Shown: positions 7,251-7,730 of the stretch, piece after piece
Layout of the letters: the number at the start of each line of letters is the position of its first letter
Position numbering within the stretch: position 1 is the first letter of the stretch
From: Pseudomonadota bacterium
Lineage (GTDB): Bacteria; Pseudomonadota; Gammaproteobacteria; Steroidobacterales; Steroidobacteraceae
Direction: 5' to 3'
Assembly (NCBI GenBank): GCA_021815905.1
Contig: JAKAZP010000116.1
Location: forward strand, 1 to 7,730
Length of the DNA: 7,730 nucleotides
Notes under the pieces: generated by a model
Told to the model about the DNA's origin: nothing
Databases searched by the model: none
The model's input: only the letters and a program-made list of their open reading frames with translations
Program-made: the position numbers and the translations under genes

Positions 7251-7263
7251 GACCGACTGGTGC

Positions 7264-7268
7264 GGGAG
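7264..7268 (+). promoter_or_regulatory. Ribosome binding site of the dimethylformamidase-like gene
   Basis: GGGAG lies 5 nt before the ATG at 7274. An in-frame TGA at 7250-7252 excludes any earlier start without an alternative codon between, so this site fixes the start. Confidence 0.65.
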
Positions 7269-7273
7269 AATCC

Positions 7274-7730
7274 ATGCCTCGATTTCCGGACTTTGAGCTC
7301 ACCGAAGCGCAACGGCGCGAGGCGGTGTTCGGCCATCGCTATGAGCGGCCCGGCATGGGTGGCGGACGGGGCGAGATCTGGTGCTACACGGATTCGATCG
7401 CGTACCCGCCCGGAGCGAATGTGCGTCTGTACATATGCTCCAGCGTCGAGCGATGCCGGCTCAAGATCGTGCGCGATGGCGCCAGCGCGCATCCGGTGCT
7501 CGAGCGGGAAGTCGGTGGCGCCCGCTGGCAGGACACGCCCGAGCAGTGCTCCGTGACCGGGTGCGGCTGGAGGCCGTCGCTCGAGTTCCGGGTCGAAGAG
7601 GATTGGCCTTCCGGAGCCTATCGCATCACGCTCACGGCGCAGGGCGCCGGGGGCGAGCTCAGCGCCCATCATCTTTTCATCGTGCGCCCGCTCCCGGGCG
7701 CAAAAGCGCATCGCATCCTGCAGGTGGCGG
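7274..7730 (+). CDS. N,N-dimethylformamidase beta-subunit-like protein (N-terminal part; cut by window edge)
   Basis: First 152 residues of a protein resembling the large (beta) subunit of N,N-dimethylformamidase (PF20254-type region), whose characterised member hydrolyses dimethylformamide to dimethylamine and formate with an iron centre. The visible part looks like the beta-sandwich that precedes the catalytic domain: WCYTDSIAYPPG at 36-47 (family pattern Y.d..s..pGe.v.l..s), GCGWRPSLEFRV at 96-107, DWPSGAYRITLTA at 110-122, and FIVRPLPGAKAHRILQV from 135, which leads into the catalytic part beyond the edge. No signal peptide or membrane segment is visible. The ATG is preceded by GGGAG at 5 nt and by an in-frame stop at 7250. 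Transcribed divergently from the permease-aminotransferase operon, suggesting a linked role, perhaps hydrolysis of an amide C-N bond. Five cysteines (37, 55, 61, 92, 97) are present with no obvious metal-site pattern. The call rests on pattern recall over a partial protein; true substrate unknown. Confidence 0.7.
   Translation, partial: MPRFPDFELTEAQRREAVFGHRYERPGMGGGRGEIWCYTDSIAYPPGANVRLYICSSVERCRLKIVRDGASAHPVLEREVGGARWQDTPEQCSVTGCGWRPSLEFRVEEDWPSGAYRITLTAQGAGGELSAHHLFIVRPLPGAKAHRILQVA

Larger units (their letters stand above)
7169..7273. promoter_or_regulatory. Divergent intergenic region between the permease and the dimethylformamidase-like gene
   Basis: These 105 bp separate the two divergent start codons and must hold or border the promoters of both transcription units, since the leftward operon has no other gap of useful size. 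I could not find a convincing -35/-10 pair on either strand. TAACAT (7216-7221 region, plus strand) and TATGTT (minus strand) are weak -10-like hexamers without partners. The region contains one perfect inverted repeat, annotated separately. Confidence 0.6.

Noticed and set aside
6008..7252. 414-codon plus-strand frame, and similar plus-strand frames at 244-1326, 3670-4797 and 4608-5774
   Set aside because: Antisense shadows of well-supported genes; compositions typical of reverse-strand GC-rich codons, without motifs.
7169..7273. Sigma-70-type promoter hexamers in the divergent region
   Set aside because: Weak -10-like hexamers exist, but no acceptable -35 partner at 16-18 nt was found on either strand.
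7169..7711. N-terminal extension of the permease frame out to 7711 (636 residues in total)
   Set aside because: The extra stretch is not membrane-like, does not resemble NCS1 N-termini, and runs antisense through the better-supported gene starting at 7274.

Overview
The window is GC-rich bacterial DNA, roughly two thirds G+C by eye. Genes are packed end to end and every frame carries long shadow ORFs. Nothing identifies the organism precisely. The gene families and the weak Shine-Dalgarno signals fit a high-GC soil or water bacterium, perhaps a pseudomonadote, but that is a guess. There are no RNA genes, insertion sequences, CRISPR arrays or phage genes.

Layout. Six genes read leftward (minus strand) as one compact catabolic operon. 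In transcription order they are: an NCS1-family permease (5801-7168); a class III PLP aminotransferase (4422-5786); an aldehyde dehydrogenase of the glutamate-semialdehyde/P5C dehydrogenase type (2854-4425); the A and B subunits of a glutaconate-type family I CoA-transferase (1999-2847 and 1193-2002); and a second, different class III aminotransferase that runs off the left edge (1-1170). Spacing is 14 nt, a 4-nt ATGA overlap, 6 nt, a 4-nt ATGA overlap, then 22 nt. The last gap holds a G-quadruplex-type motif. A 105-bp divergent intergenic region (7169-7273) separates the operon from a rightward gene (7274 to the right edge). That gene encodes the start of a protein related to the N,N-dimethylformamidase beta (large) subunit.

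How the genes may work together. The order permease, amine removal, aldehyde oxidation, CoA activation is the standard logic for turning an omega-amino acid into a dicarboxylyl-CoA. The aldehyde dehydrogenase subfamily (C5 glutamate semialdehyde) and the CoA-transferase subfamily (C5 glutaconate/glutarate) both suggest a five-carbon backbone. NCS1 permeases usually import ring amides or ureides, and dimethylformamidase-type enzymes hydrolyse amide C-N bonds. The locus may therefore import and open an amide or lactam and feed the resulting amino acid to glutaryl-CoA or a relative. The individual families are well supported. The substrate and the joint pathway are inference. No regulator and no acyl-CoA dehydrogenase are visible inside the window.
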